Assembly (NCBI RefSeq): GCF_946222815.1
Contig: NZ_CAMJRK010000059.1
Span: forward strand, 1-9,648
DNA length: 9,648 nt
Direction: 5' to 3'
Source: an uncultured Leuconostoc sp.
GTDB lineage: Bacteria; Bacillota; Bacilli; Lactobacillales; Lactobacillaceae
Below, in pieces: positions 1 through 6,097 of this stretch. A model generated the notes under the pieces. That model had not been told where the DNA came from and made no database searches. It saw nothing but the letters and a program-made list of their open reading frames with translations. Positions within the stretch are counted from its first letter, which is position 1. The number at the start of each line of letters is the position of its first letter. A program made the position numbers and the translations under genes.

Positions 1-636
1 CATTTGAAAAGCGTTGATAAAGTTCCCAAAGCCATTTGGGAAAAATGAAAACTGATGAAAAACATTACTAAATGACACATCTCCTACGGGTGTTTTAAAT
101 CCTGTTAATGCTAACATAATACCCGTAGCAATTAAAGCTAAGATAGCAACAATTTTAATCATTGAGAACCAAAACTCTGTTTCACCGTATAATGCTACAG
201 CGACTAGATTGACGCATGTTAATATAATCAACATGCTAATTTGAATCAACCAACTCGGTAACCCTGGTAACCAATACTGAACATATTTGGCCACCGCTGT
301 TAATTCAGCCATACCCATAAATACAACCGTCAGCCAATAAGACCATCGTGCAAAAAAACCTGCGCGATTACCAACATATCTGGTAATAAATGTAATAAAT
401 GTATGTTGTTTTGGATCAGCATACAATAACTCACCCATTGCCCGCATCATAACAAACATGAACAATCCAACAATTAAGTATACTAATAAAATAACAGGTC
501 CAGCATAATGAATTGAATTACCAGCACCCATGAAAAGTCCTGTTCCGATTGTGCCGCCAATAGCAATTAATTGCACATGCCGATTTTGTAAGCCGCGTTT
601 TGGCGGTTTATTACCATCTTCCGTTGTTTCTGTCAT
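1..636 (-). CDS. cycA: Amino-acid permease, CycA-like (3' end outside window)
   Basis: Integral membrane amino acid:proton symporter of the APC superfamily (amino acid permease family). The 212 codons present are open from ATG at 636 to the window edge, so the C-terminal half is missing. Visible features are a short hydrophilic N-terminus (MTETTEDGNKPPKRG), the family signature LIAIGGTIGTGLFMGAG at about residues 23-39 in the first helix, the MRAMGEL motif after the second helix, and an EFWFSMIKIVAI helix near residue 155. These line up best with E. coli CycA (D-serine, D-alanine, glycine) as I remember it. AnsP-type permeases share many of the same motifs, so the substrate is not certain. 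A purine-rich AGGGGG lies 12 bases before the ATG, which is rather far. The gene follows thrS in the same direction, separated by a small terminator and a possible promoter. Confidence 0.85.
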   Translation of the reverse strand, partial: MTETTEDGNKPPKRGLQNRHVQLIAIGGTIGTGLFMGAGNSIHYAGPVILLVYLIVGLFMFVMMRAMGELLYADPKQHTFITFITRYVGNRAGFFARWSYWLTVVFMGMAELTAVAKYVQYWLPGLPSWLIQISMLIILTCVNLVAVALYGETEFWFSMIKIVAILALIATGIMLALTGFKTPVGDVSFSNVFHQFSFFPNGFGNFINAFQM

Positions 637-658
637 GAAAATATTTATCCCCCTGTTT

Positions 659-686
659 CAAATACAAACATCAGTCTGTATGTAAA
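659..686 (-). promoter_or_regulatory. Possible permease promoter with an operator-like inverted repeat
   Basis: Reading leftward, TTTACA (681-686) and TATTTG (659-664) are 16 bases apart and could be the -35 and -10 elements of the permease gene. The spacer holds an inverted repeat, TACAAAC-ATCA-GTCTGTA (663-680), with 7-base arms and one mismatch. A repressor bound there would block the promoter. The -10 match is poor, so this is a tentative call. Confidence 0.3.
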
Positions 687-718
687 AAGTATCTAACATA
701 ATAAAATACGAGATACTT
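684..718 (-). terminator. Probable thrS terminator
   Basis: Leftward, AAGTATCT and AGATACTT form a perfect 8-bp stem around a 16-base AT-rich loop, followed by TTT and then ACAT. The stem is GC-poor and the T run is short, so termination is probably leaky. Some transcripts may run from thrS into the permease gene. Confidence 0.5.
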
Positions 719-728
719 CTAATTAAGT

Positions 729-2696
729 TCATTCATTTATATCTTCTGTACGTGAATAACGCGCAACATCTGCTAAAATAGCCATTTGGAAATCACTAAA
801 TGACATTGTTTTTGTCTTTTCTTCACCGTATTTACGTACTGTGACTGTCTGAGCATCAACTTCAGAATCTCCTAATACCAGTGTATATGGAATTTTGTTA
901 GTTTGCGCTTCACGAATCAAGTAACCCATCTTAGCTTCCTTGGTTTCGACATTAGCCCTCAAGCCCGCAGCCTGTAATTTTTGTTGGATATCATTAGCAT
1001 ATTCGCCGTGTGCACCAAGATTAACTGGTATGATTTGTACTTGTAATGGCGACAACCAAGTTGGAAAAGCACCCTTATACATTTCAATCAAATACGCTGT
1101 AAAACGTTCCATTGTACCGACAATACCACGATGAAGCATCACTGGTCGATGATTATCTTGCCCATCAGCACCAATATATGTCAAATCAAAACGTTCAGGT
1201 AACAAAAAGTCTAGCTGAATCGTTGACATTGTTTCTTCATTGCCTAAAGCTGTCTTAGTTTGAACATCCAATTTTGGACCATAAAACGCAGCTTCGCCTT
1301 CAGCTTCATAATAGTCCAATTTAAGATCATCCATTGCGCGCTTAAGTTGAGCTTGTGATTTCTCCCACATTTCGTCATCATCAAAATACTTCTCAGTATT
1401 TTTAGGATCACGGTATGATAATCGAAAGCGATAATCTGTGATATTAAAGTCACGATAAACGCCCATCATCATGGTCAAAATTGACTTGAATTCTTCTTCA
1501 ATTTTTTCTGGTTCAATGAACGTGTGTCCATCATTTAATGTCATTTCACGTACACGTGATAGACCAGTTAATGCGCCAGATTTTTCATAACGGTGCATCA
1601 TACCAAGTTCAGCAATACGAATTGGTAATTCACGATACGAACGTGGCTTGTGCTTGAACACCATAATATGTGATGGGCAGTTCATAGGACGTAACTCTAA
1701 AAATTCGCCATCACCCATATCCATTGGTGGAAACATATCCTCACGATAATGATCCCAATGTCCAGAAGTTTTATACAAATTCAAATTTGATAATACAGGC
1801 GTATAAACATGTTGGTAACCATTGGCTAATTCTTTATCAGTAATATAACGTTCAACTTGCCGGCGAATCGTTGCCCCGTTTGGTAACCAAACTGGCAAAC
1901 CAGAACCAACTTCTTGACTCGTAAAGAACAAATCTAAATCACGGCCAATTGTACGGTGATCACGTTCTTTAGCCTCTTCACGGCGTTGTACCTCAGCATC
2001 AACATCTGTTTGCTTCCATTCTGCGATACCATAGATACGTTGCATCATTGGATTTGATGACTTACCACGCCAGTATGCACCTGCAACAGATGTTAGTTTA
2101 AAGTTTTTTATCCAGCGTGTTGAGGGAACCAAGCCACCTTTATCTAACTCAATATGGTCACCTTGAATGGCAATCGTTATTTTTTCATCCACAGGTAAAT
2201 CTGTAATCAATTCGACCTTATATGGATCTGATGCAAACATTTCCAATGCTTTTTCACGTGTAATTTGACGTGAAACGATTGGCAAATCTTCTTTAACAAT
2301 TTTATGCATCATGGCTTCAATTTCAGGAAAGTCTTCTACTGAAACTTGATTACCAGCACCATTATCTGTATCGTAATAAAAACCATTATCAATAAACGGA
2401 CCCACACCAAAATGCATCGCTGAAAATTTTGGTATTCGCTTGAGTGCCTGCGCCAATAAATGTGATGCTGAGTGACGCAATAACGACAATGCTTCATCAT
2501 CACCTGTGGTAATCAATTGGAAATCGCCAGATTCTTGAATGCTATCATTCATGCCAACATAGTCGCCATTTAATTTAGCAGAAACTGATTTTTTTGCCAA
2601 TGATTTTGAAATACTTTCCGCAACCTCTAATGGCTTTGCCTCCTCGGCAAAGCTTTTTACTGCACCGTCTGGAAATTTAAGCTTAAGTTCTGACAT
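729..2696 (-). CDS. thrS: Threonyl-tRNA synthetase
   Basis: Cytoplasmic class II aminoacyl-tRNA synthetase that charges tRNA-Thr with threonine. It has 655 residues, normal for bacterial ThrRS. In order: TGS domain (about 1-62); editing domain starting with LRHSASHLL (H75, H79); catalytic core (about 250-545) with zinc ligands C340 (MNCPSH), H391 (NDGHTF) and H522 (VMLHRG), the motif 2 segment MMHRYEKSGALTGLSRVRE and motif 3 around HRPVMLHRGIVGTMERF; and an anticodon-binding domain from about 548 (LSPLQVQIIPVN). The editing domain is unusual. Where E. coli has CRGPH (C182, H186), this protein reads DKGGL (D185, L189), so two of the four usual editing residues are replaced. The AGGAA ribosome site lies 8-9 bases before the ATG. 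Expression is controlled by the T-box leader directly upstream. Confidence 0.98.
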   Translation of the reverse strand: MSELKLKFPDGAVKSFAEEAKPLEVAESISKSLAKKSVSAKLNGDYVGMNDSIQESGDFQLITTGDDEALSLLRHSASHLLAQALKRIPKFSAMHFGVGPFIDNGFYYDTDNGAGNQVSVEDFPEIEAMMHKIVKEDLPIVSRQITREKALEMFASDPYKVELITDLPVDEKITIAIQGDHIELDKGGLVPSTRWIKNFKLTSVAGAYWRGKSSNPMMQRIYGIAEWKQTDVDAEVQRREEAKERDHRTIGRDLDLFFTSQEVGSGLPVWLPNGATIRRQVERYITDKELANGYQHVYTPVLSNLNLYKTSGHWDHYREDMFPPMDMGDGEFLELRPMNCPSHIMVFKHKPRSYRELPIRIAELGMMHRYEKSGALTGLSRVREMTLNDGHTFIEPEKIEEEFKSILTMMMGVYRDFNITDYRFRLSYRDPKNTEKYFDDDEMWEKSQAQLKRAMDDLKLDYYEAEGEAAFYGPKLDVQTKTALGNEETMSTIQLDFLLPERFDLTYIGADGQDNHRPVMLHRGIVGTMERFTAYLIEMYKGAFPTWLSPLQVQIIPVNLGAHGEYANDIQQKLQAAGLRANVETKEAKMGYLIREAQTNKIPYTLVLGDSEVDAQTVTVRKYGEEKTKTMSFSDFQMAILADVARYSRTEDINE

Positions 2697-2754
2697 TGTA
2701 ATATTCCTTTCATAGCTCGTTTTGTTGTTTTAATAAACATAATAATGACGTTAA

Positions 2755-2801
2755 TAAAAATAAAAACGTCCCTTTAAGCTATTCAGCTTAAAGGGACGTT
2801 T
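2755..2801 (-). terminator. T-box terminator hairpin
   Basis: Arms at 2785-2801 and 2764-2780 form a perfect 17-bp stem with a 4-base loop. It is followed leftward by a T-rich tract (TTTTTATTTTTATT). It competes with the antiterminator formed by the T-box sequence when uncharged tRNA binds. Confidence 0.93.
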
Positions 2802-2996
2802 CACCGTGGTACCACCCAAGTTTAACATGTTTAACCATGCTACTCAAATGACAGCTATCGGTGTCACCCGGATGTTTTTCATTACTTACTCAAGCATCAC
2901 TCAAAGGTAGTCTCTTATGCACAAATCACCTATTTTCACCAAACATAGGCTCTCTTTATCATGTGTACACTTGAGTTGTCCTTATCAACGTTACTG
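2764..2996 (-). promoter_or_regulatory. T-box leader of thrS
   Basis: The untranslated leader senses uncharged tRNA-Thr and controls transcription into thrS. The canonical T-box sequence GGGTGGTACCACGGTG is at 2817-2802 on the transcript strand. Stem I closes with ACTCAA (2976-2971) against TTGAGT (2904-2899). It contains the AAAGAGAG motif and an apical GGTGAAAATAGG segment typical of T-box stem I. The specifier region reads GAGACTACC; both ACT (2911-2909) and ACC (2908-2906) are threonine codons. A GATG/CATC stem follows, then the antiterminator region and the terminator hairpin. The start of transcription near 2996 is inferred from the promoter. Confidence 0.95.
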
Positions 2997-3002
2997 AAAA
3001 TA

Positions 3003-3031
3003 ATTTTAACACTGTTTTTTTATTTATGCAA
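3003..3031 (-). promoter_or_regulatory. thrS promoter
   Basis: Leftward, TTGCAT (3026-3031), a 17-base spacer and TAAAAT (3003-3008) match the vegetative sigma factor consensus well and place transcription start near 2996, just ahead of T-box stem I. The -35 element lies only a few bases past the stop codon of the small upstream gene. Confidence 0.75.
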
Positions 3032-3034
3032 TAG

Positions 3035-3157
3035 TTACTTTGGTGTAACTGACAGTAATACCGTCTCAAGCGCATCCTTAGCAAGATCATCATGATCTAA
3101 AATACCATTATCAAACGCCATTTTTAAGGCATTATACTGTTCTTCTGTTAGTGTCAT
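3035..3157 (-). CDS. Small acidic protein of unknown function (40 aa)
   Basis: I do not recognise this protein. It starts MTLTEEQYNALKMAFDNG and ends ETVLLSVTPK. It is acidic and soluble-looking, probably one or two helices, with a DHDDLAKDALE stretch and no cysteine or membrane segment. Support for a real gene: an AGAGGA ribosome site 7 bases before the ATG, a good promoter of its own (3188-3215), and protein-like composition. The last codons and stop lie in a short inverted repeat, AGTTAC-N6-GTAACT (3033-3050), which abuts the thrS -35 element. It sits between the glycerol channel gene and thrS, all read leftward, and I see no strong terminator between it and the thrS leader. Confidence 0.65.
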   Translation of the reverse strand: MTLTEEQYNALKMAFDNGILDHDDLAKDALETVLLSVTPK

Positions 3158-3187
3158 AAGTTTTTCCTCTTTAAAATTAATAACTTT

Positions 3188-3215
3188 ATTATAGCTGATT
3201 AATTAAAAATAACAA
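3188..3215 (-). promoter_or_regulatory. Promoter of the 40-aa gene
   Basis: Leftward, TTGTTA (3210-3215), a 16-base AT-rich spacer and a perfect TATAAT (3188-3193) predict a start near 3181, giving a leader of about 24 bases that contains AGAGGA. Confidence 0.65.
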
Positions 3216-3240
3216 GTTCATGTTTAAAACCTAGAATACA

Positions 3241-3960
3241 TTATAAACCCAAGTAATATTTTGAAAATAAGGCTGCAACTATTGCACCTACAAATGGTGC
3301 AATACCAGGCACAAGTAACCCATATTTAAAATCGGACGTTGCACGATTTTTCCAAGGTAACATTGTATAAGCTAACCGAGGGCCCATGTCTCGAGCCAAA
3401 TTCATAGCAAACCCCGTCGTGCCACCCATGCCCATACCAACTGCCCATACCAAAAATCCAACTGATAATGGCACCATGCCAGGCACATTTTCAGCGCGCG
3501 CTGAGATTGCCATAATACTCGTTAAAAATACAAATGTTGCAAATGCTTCAACAAAAAAATTACGTGGTAAATTACGAATTGCTGGCGCAGTTGAAAATAT
3601 ATTACGTACGATAACGGGATCAATATCTTTTTCTGACAGTTTAAACTGATCAGCGTACATCACATAAACAATCAAAGAGCCAGCAATACCACCTAGCACT
3701 TCAACAAAACTGACTATTAGAAAATATATCAAATCAATTTTCCCAAGTACAAGCTGTGCCATAGCCATAGCCGGGTTAATAAAAACATCCCCAAAGACAA
3801 ACAACACAATAGAGATACCAAATCCCCAGGTTGTAATGGCAAAAATATGACCCGAACCGTGAAATTTTGTTCGGTTCAAAACCTCATCGGCGTGAACGCC
3901 AACGCCAAAAATAATCATTAGAGCAGTGCCCATAAATTCGGCCAACAACTGGTGTATCAT
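3241..3960 (-). CDS. glpF: Aquaglyceroporin / glycerol uptake facilitator
   Basis: MIP-family membrane channel for water, glycerol or similar small neutral solutes; lactic acid bacterial members may also pass lactic acid. The open frame extends to 3993, but I chose the ATG at 3960 (MIHQLLAEFMGT) because AGGAG stands 7 bases before it and this is where family members begin. That gives 239 residues and about six membrane helices. The first pore motif is intact (NPA, 62-64). The second is NLA (187-189) in place of NPA. It is followed by R190 of the selectivity filter and D191, which favours the glycerol subfamily. The gene has its own promoter, is divergent from the flavodoxin gene, and is not next to glycerol kinase here. 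Confidence 0.92.
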   Translation of the reverse strand: MIHQLLAEFMGTALMIIFGVGVHADEVLNRTKFHGSGHIFAITTWGFGISIVLFVFGDVFINPAMAMAQLVLGKIDLIYFLIVSFVEVLGGIAGSLIVYVMYADQFKLSEKDIDPVIVRNIFSTAPAIRNLPRNFFVEAFATFVFLTSIMAISARAENVPGMVPLSVGFLVWAVGMGMGGTTGFAMNLARDMGPRLAYTMLPWKNRATSDFKYGLLVPGIAPFVGAIVAALFSKYYLGL

Positions 3961-4050
3961 TTGTAATCTCCTAAGCGGTCGCAAATCTATCAAGTAGTCG
4001 CGGTTTTTAAATTTTAATTTCCAATCTTTATAGTAAGGCCTTAAGCGGTT

Positions 4051-4079
4051 AGTGTAAAGGTCTTTTTTTATTTTGTCAA
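4051..4079 (-). promoter_or_regulatory. Promoter of the aquaglyceroporin gene
   Basis: Leftward, a perfect TTGACA (4074-4079), a 17-base spacer and TACACT (4051-4056) predict a start near 4044 and a leader of about 84 bases. In the leader CCGCTTA occurs twice (near 4042 and at the ribosome site near 3972). I see no terminator-type hairpin in it. Confidence 0.75.
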
Positions 4080-4091
4080 CAAACCGTCACA

Positions 4092-4111
4092 TTCGTGCAC
4101 GATTTCACGAA
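4092..4111. repeat. Operator-like palindrome between divergent genes
   Basis: TCGTGCACGA (4093-4102) is a perfect 10-bp palindrome. It overlaps a wider TTCGTG...CACGAA pair (4092-4097 and 4106-4111). It lies upstream of the aquaglyceroporin -35 element and before the flavodoxin promoter, where a shared regulator could bind. No regulator is identified. Confidence 0.35.
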
Positions 4112-4141
4112 AATAAGGGGTGCAATTATCTGTAAAGTCTC

Positions 4142-4147
4142 TATAAT
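4142..4147 (+). promoter_or_regulatory. -10 element of the flavodoxin transcript
   Basis: A perfect TATAAT. No convincing -35 lies 16-18 bases upstream (GGTGCA is the best). A start near 4154 would include the strong ribosome site and the mini-ORF at 4177. A second possible -10 (TATACT, 4204-4209, with TTTACT 18 bases upstream) would give a short leader starting near 4216 that skips the mini-ORF. Confidence 0.45.
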
Positions 4148-4176
4148 TATAACCATAACTATTAATTGGAGGAAAT

Positions 4177-4200
4177 ATGTTTACTATACGCATAATTTGA
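4177..4200 (+). CDS. Seven-codon upstream ORF before flavodoxin
   Basis: ATG at 4177 with an excellent ribosome site (TTGGAGGAAAT) reads MFTIRII and stops at TGA (4198-4200). The flavodoxin ATG follows 28 bases later in a different frame (+1) with no ribosome site of its own. The peptide could be a leader whose translation controls flavodoxin, for example by reinitiation. It could also be what remains after an indel separated the ribosome site from its gene. That it is translated is inferred from the ribosome site only. Confidence 0.4.
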   Translation: MFTIRII

Positions 4201-4228
4201 AAGTATACTAACATAAATCATATTAATC

Positions 4229-4675
4229 ATGAATGCACACGTCGTATATGCAACACTAACTGGCAACAATGAAGATGTTGCCGACATTATCGTTTCAGCT
4301 TTCAAAGCTGCTAGTATCAACGTTAAAAAAACAGAAATATCACAAACTGAAGTTGATGAGCTCGAACAGACAAATATTGCCGTTATCGTACCTTACACCT
4401 ACGATAATGGTTCTTTACCTGACGAGGGCCTTGATTTTTTTGATGATTTAGCCCAAGCTGATTTAAGCGGTGTCATTTACGGCGTTGCTGGATCAGGGGA
4501 TATCTACTATCTGTCTGATTTTGGATTAGCTGTACCAAAGTTTGAAGCACAATTTACCAAAACAAATGCTATTAAAGGTGCAGATGGTATTAAAATAAAT
4601 CTAAGACCTGACGATGAAGATGTTATCCTATTAAACGCCTTTGTTTCAAAATTAATTCAAAAAGCTCAAAATTAA
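4229..4675 (+). CDS. Flavodoxin
   Basis: Small cytoplasmic FMN-binding electron carrier of 148 residues, the size of short-chain flavodoxins. The phosphate-binding loop is TLTGNN (9-14) after the first strand (AHVVYA). The flavin-stacking loops correspond to TYDNGSLP (57-64) and GSGDIYYLSDFG (88-99). The chain is acidic, as usual for flavodoxins. The ATG at 4229 is the only start in frame, since an in-frame TAA lies at 4214-4216. The bases before it (CATATTAATC) contain no ribosome site, which is odd for this genome. The gene is transcribed alone and ends in a two-way terminator. Its redox partner is not visible here. Confidence 0.92.
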   Translation: MNAHVVYATLTGNNEDVADIIVSAFKAASINVKKTEISQTEVDELEQTNIAVIVPYTYDNGSLPDEGLDFFDDLAQADLSGVIYGVAGSGDIYYLSDFGLAVPKFEAQFTKTNAIKGADGIKINLRPDDEDVILLNAFVSKLIQKAQN

Positions 4676-4680
4676 ATTGA

Positions 4681-4741
4681 AAAAGCACGTTCAGTAAACA
4701 CTGTCTACTTTAAGACAAAGTGTTCACGAAACGTGCTTTTT
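4681..4741. terminator. Bidirectional terminator, flavodoxin / yebC
   Basis: A long stem-loop: an outer 11-bp stem (AAAAGCACGTT with AACGTGCTTTT) and an inner stem made of AACACT/AGTGTT and GTCT/AGAC. A-runs on the left and T-runs on the right allow it to stop transcription from both converging genes. Confidence 0.9.
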
Positions 4742-4756
4742 ATATGCCGCGATAAG

Positions 4757-5482
4757 TCATGAATCTGCTGTTGTATAAACAGCTAAAACATCTTCATTTT
4801 CTTCTAATTCATCTATTAATTGCTCTAACTTTTCTTGATCTTCATCAGAAATAGTCATCGGATTTTGAGCAATCATTGTTACTTCGGCTTCCTCAAAAAT
4901 ATAGCCAGAGTCACTCAAGGCGCCTTCAATGGCTTGAAACTCATTTGGTGCCGTATAAATTTCAAAAACAGCATCTTGCGTTTGCACATCATCAGCACCC
5001 GCATCTAATGCAGCTTCCAAAACTGTGTCTTCATCTAGTGTTGGAAATGATTCTCGATCAATAGCCAAATATCCCTTGCGATCAAATTGAAACGCCACAG
5101 ATCCTGCTGTTCCTAATGCACCACCATAGTGTTTAAAGGAATTACGAATACTTGAAACCGTTCGATTGATATTATCAGTTGAGGTTTCAACTAACACGGC
5201 AACACCAGCTGTACCATAACCTTCATAGGTGACCTCTTCAAATTTTTGGCCACCGGCACCTGAAGCTTTATCCAACGCACGTTGGATATTTTCCTTTGGC
5301 ATGTTAGCCGACTTAGCTTTTTCAACAACTAATCTCAGTGAAGCATTCATATCTGTATCTATACCACCAGCTTTCGCTGCAACGTACAAATCATGTGCTA
5401 ATTTTTGAAAAATCTTACCACGCTTAGCATCTTGGGCGTTTTTACGACCTTGTATGTTATGCCATTTACTATGTCCTGACAT
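4757..5482 (-). CDS. yebC: YebC/PmpR (TACO1) family protein
   Basis: Cytoplasmic protein of a nearly universal bacterial family. It was first described as a transcriptional regulator (PmpR), and more recent work on the family links it to relief of ribosome stalling at proline-rich stretches. At 241 residues it has the usual length. Signatures: MSGHSKWHNIQGRKNAQDAK at the N-terminus, MPKENIQRALDKASG (61-75), YEGYGTAGVAVLVET (86-100) with STDNINRT next, and FKHYGGALGTAGSVAFQF (116-133). The C-terminus is acidic (DELEENEDVLAVYTTADS). The AAGGAG ribosome site is 7 bases before the ATG. It is monocistronic, between the serine operon terminator and the terminator shared with flavodoxin. Confidence 0.97.
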   Translation of the reverse strand: MSGHSKWHNIQGRKNAQDAKRGKIFQKLAHDLYVAAKAGGIDTDMNASLRLVVEKAKSANMPKENIQRALDKASGAGGQKFEEVTYEGYGTAGVAVLVETSTDNINRTVSSIRNSFKHYGGALGTAGSVAFQFDRKGYLAIDRESFPTLDEDTVLEAALDAGADDVQTQDAVFEIYTAPNEFQAIEGALSDSGYIFEEAEVTMIAQNPMTISDEDQEKLEQLIDELEENEDVLAVYTTADS

Positions 5483-5516
5483 GTTACATCTCCTTGGAAT
5501 TATTACTATGCCTTTA

Positions 5517-5545
5517 ATTCTATCAAAAAAACGCTTTGCTTACCA
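5517..5545 (-). promoter_or_regulatory. Possible yebC promoter
   Basis: Leftward, TAGAAT (5517-5522) is a good -10. TGGTAA (5540-5545), 17 bases upstream, is a weak -35 that matches half of the consensus. It overlaps the terminator of the serine operon, so the two signals share the same bases. Confidence 0.4.
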
Positions 5546-5572
5546 GTTTTTAAAGTAGTAAGTCCGCGTTTT
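5525..5572 (-). terminator. Serine operon terminator
   Basis: Leftward, AAAACGC (5572-5566) pairs with GCGTTTT (5534-5528). An inner CTTAC/GTAAG stem lies above a small internal loop, and a run of seven T ends at 5525. It lies shortly after the stop of the PgpA-like gene and before yebC. Confidence 0.75.
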
Positions 5573-5596
5573 CACGAATTTATGACATGACCATTT

Positions 5597-6082
5597 TTAA
5601 TAAGTGTTCCCACCCAATAGTTCTAAGTAAAGCATAGCTGAACTGGCAATCAGAGCCGCTAATATGTCATCTAAATAAACATTAATACTATCAGTTTTAT
5701 CATTAATAACACCAATTAAGCCTGGCTTGAGGTCATCTAATAAGCCGTAATGAACCGTTGCTGCTGCTGAAAATTGTTGTGTGATTGCAATTGCCAGTAT
5801 TTCATCAACATTGTGTCCGTTCGCGTCACGCTGTAAACGCGCTTTGAGTGGTTGCGTATCAGGCATATTTTCTGCTTGTTCATCTAAATACAATGCCGTT
5901 AATATAATATCTGCTACTTCATCTTTGTGTAATACACGTGAAATAGCTGTATTTAATAATGCCTCATCAACGGCATCATGATATTTTTCTATTAAAAAGG
6001 TACGCGCACCCTCAGCTATATCATTGATGCTTACTCCACGTTGGGCTAACTTTGTAATCCCTGATTCCTGTAAATCTTTCAT
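5597..6082 (-). CDS. pgpA: PgpA-family phosphatase (YutG-like), third gene of ser operon
   Basis: Member of the phosphatidylglycerophosphatase A family, which in E. coli dephosphorylates phosphatidylglycerol phosphate. It is closest in form to the soluble Firmicutes version (B. subtilis YutG) and has 161 residues. Family motifs are NVDEILAIAI (91-100), YGLLDDLKPGLIG (112-124) and YLDDILAALIA (136-146) with paired Asp residues. The N-terminal half (LAQRGVSINDIAEGA) is also typical. There is no clear membrane segment except a weakly hydrophobic C-terminus. The AGAGGA site lies about 9 bases before the ATG, and only 15 bases separate it from the serA stop, so it is co-transcribed with serC and serA. 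Its true substrate here is unknown. Confidence 0.8.
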   Translation of the reverse strand: MKDLQESGITKLAQRGVSINDIAEGARTFLIEKYHDAVDEALLNTAISRVLHKDEVADIILTALYLDEQAENMPDTQPLKARLQRDANGHNVDEILAIAITQQFSAAATVHYGLLDDLKPGLIGVINDKTDSINVYLDDILAALIASSAMLYLELLGGNTY

Positions 6083-6097
6083 TTGTAATTATCCTCT

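Noticed and set aside
3961..3993. N-terminal extension of the aquaglyceroporin from 3993
   Set aside because: The 11 extra residues are basic and not part of the family; the AGGAG site lies inside this stretch and serves ATG 3960.
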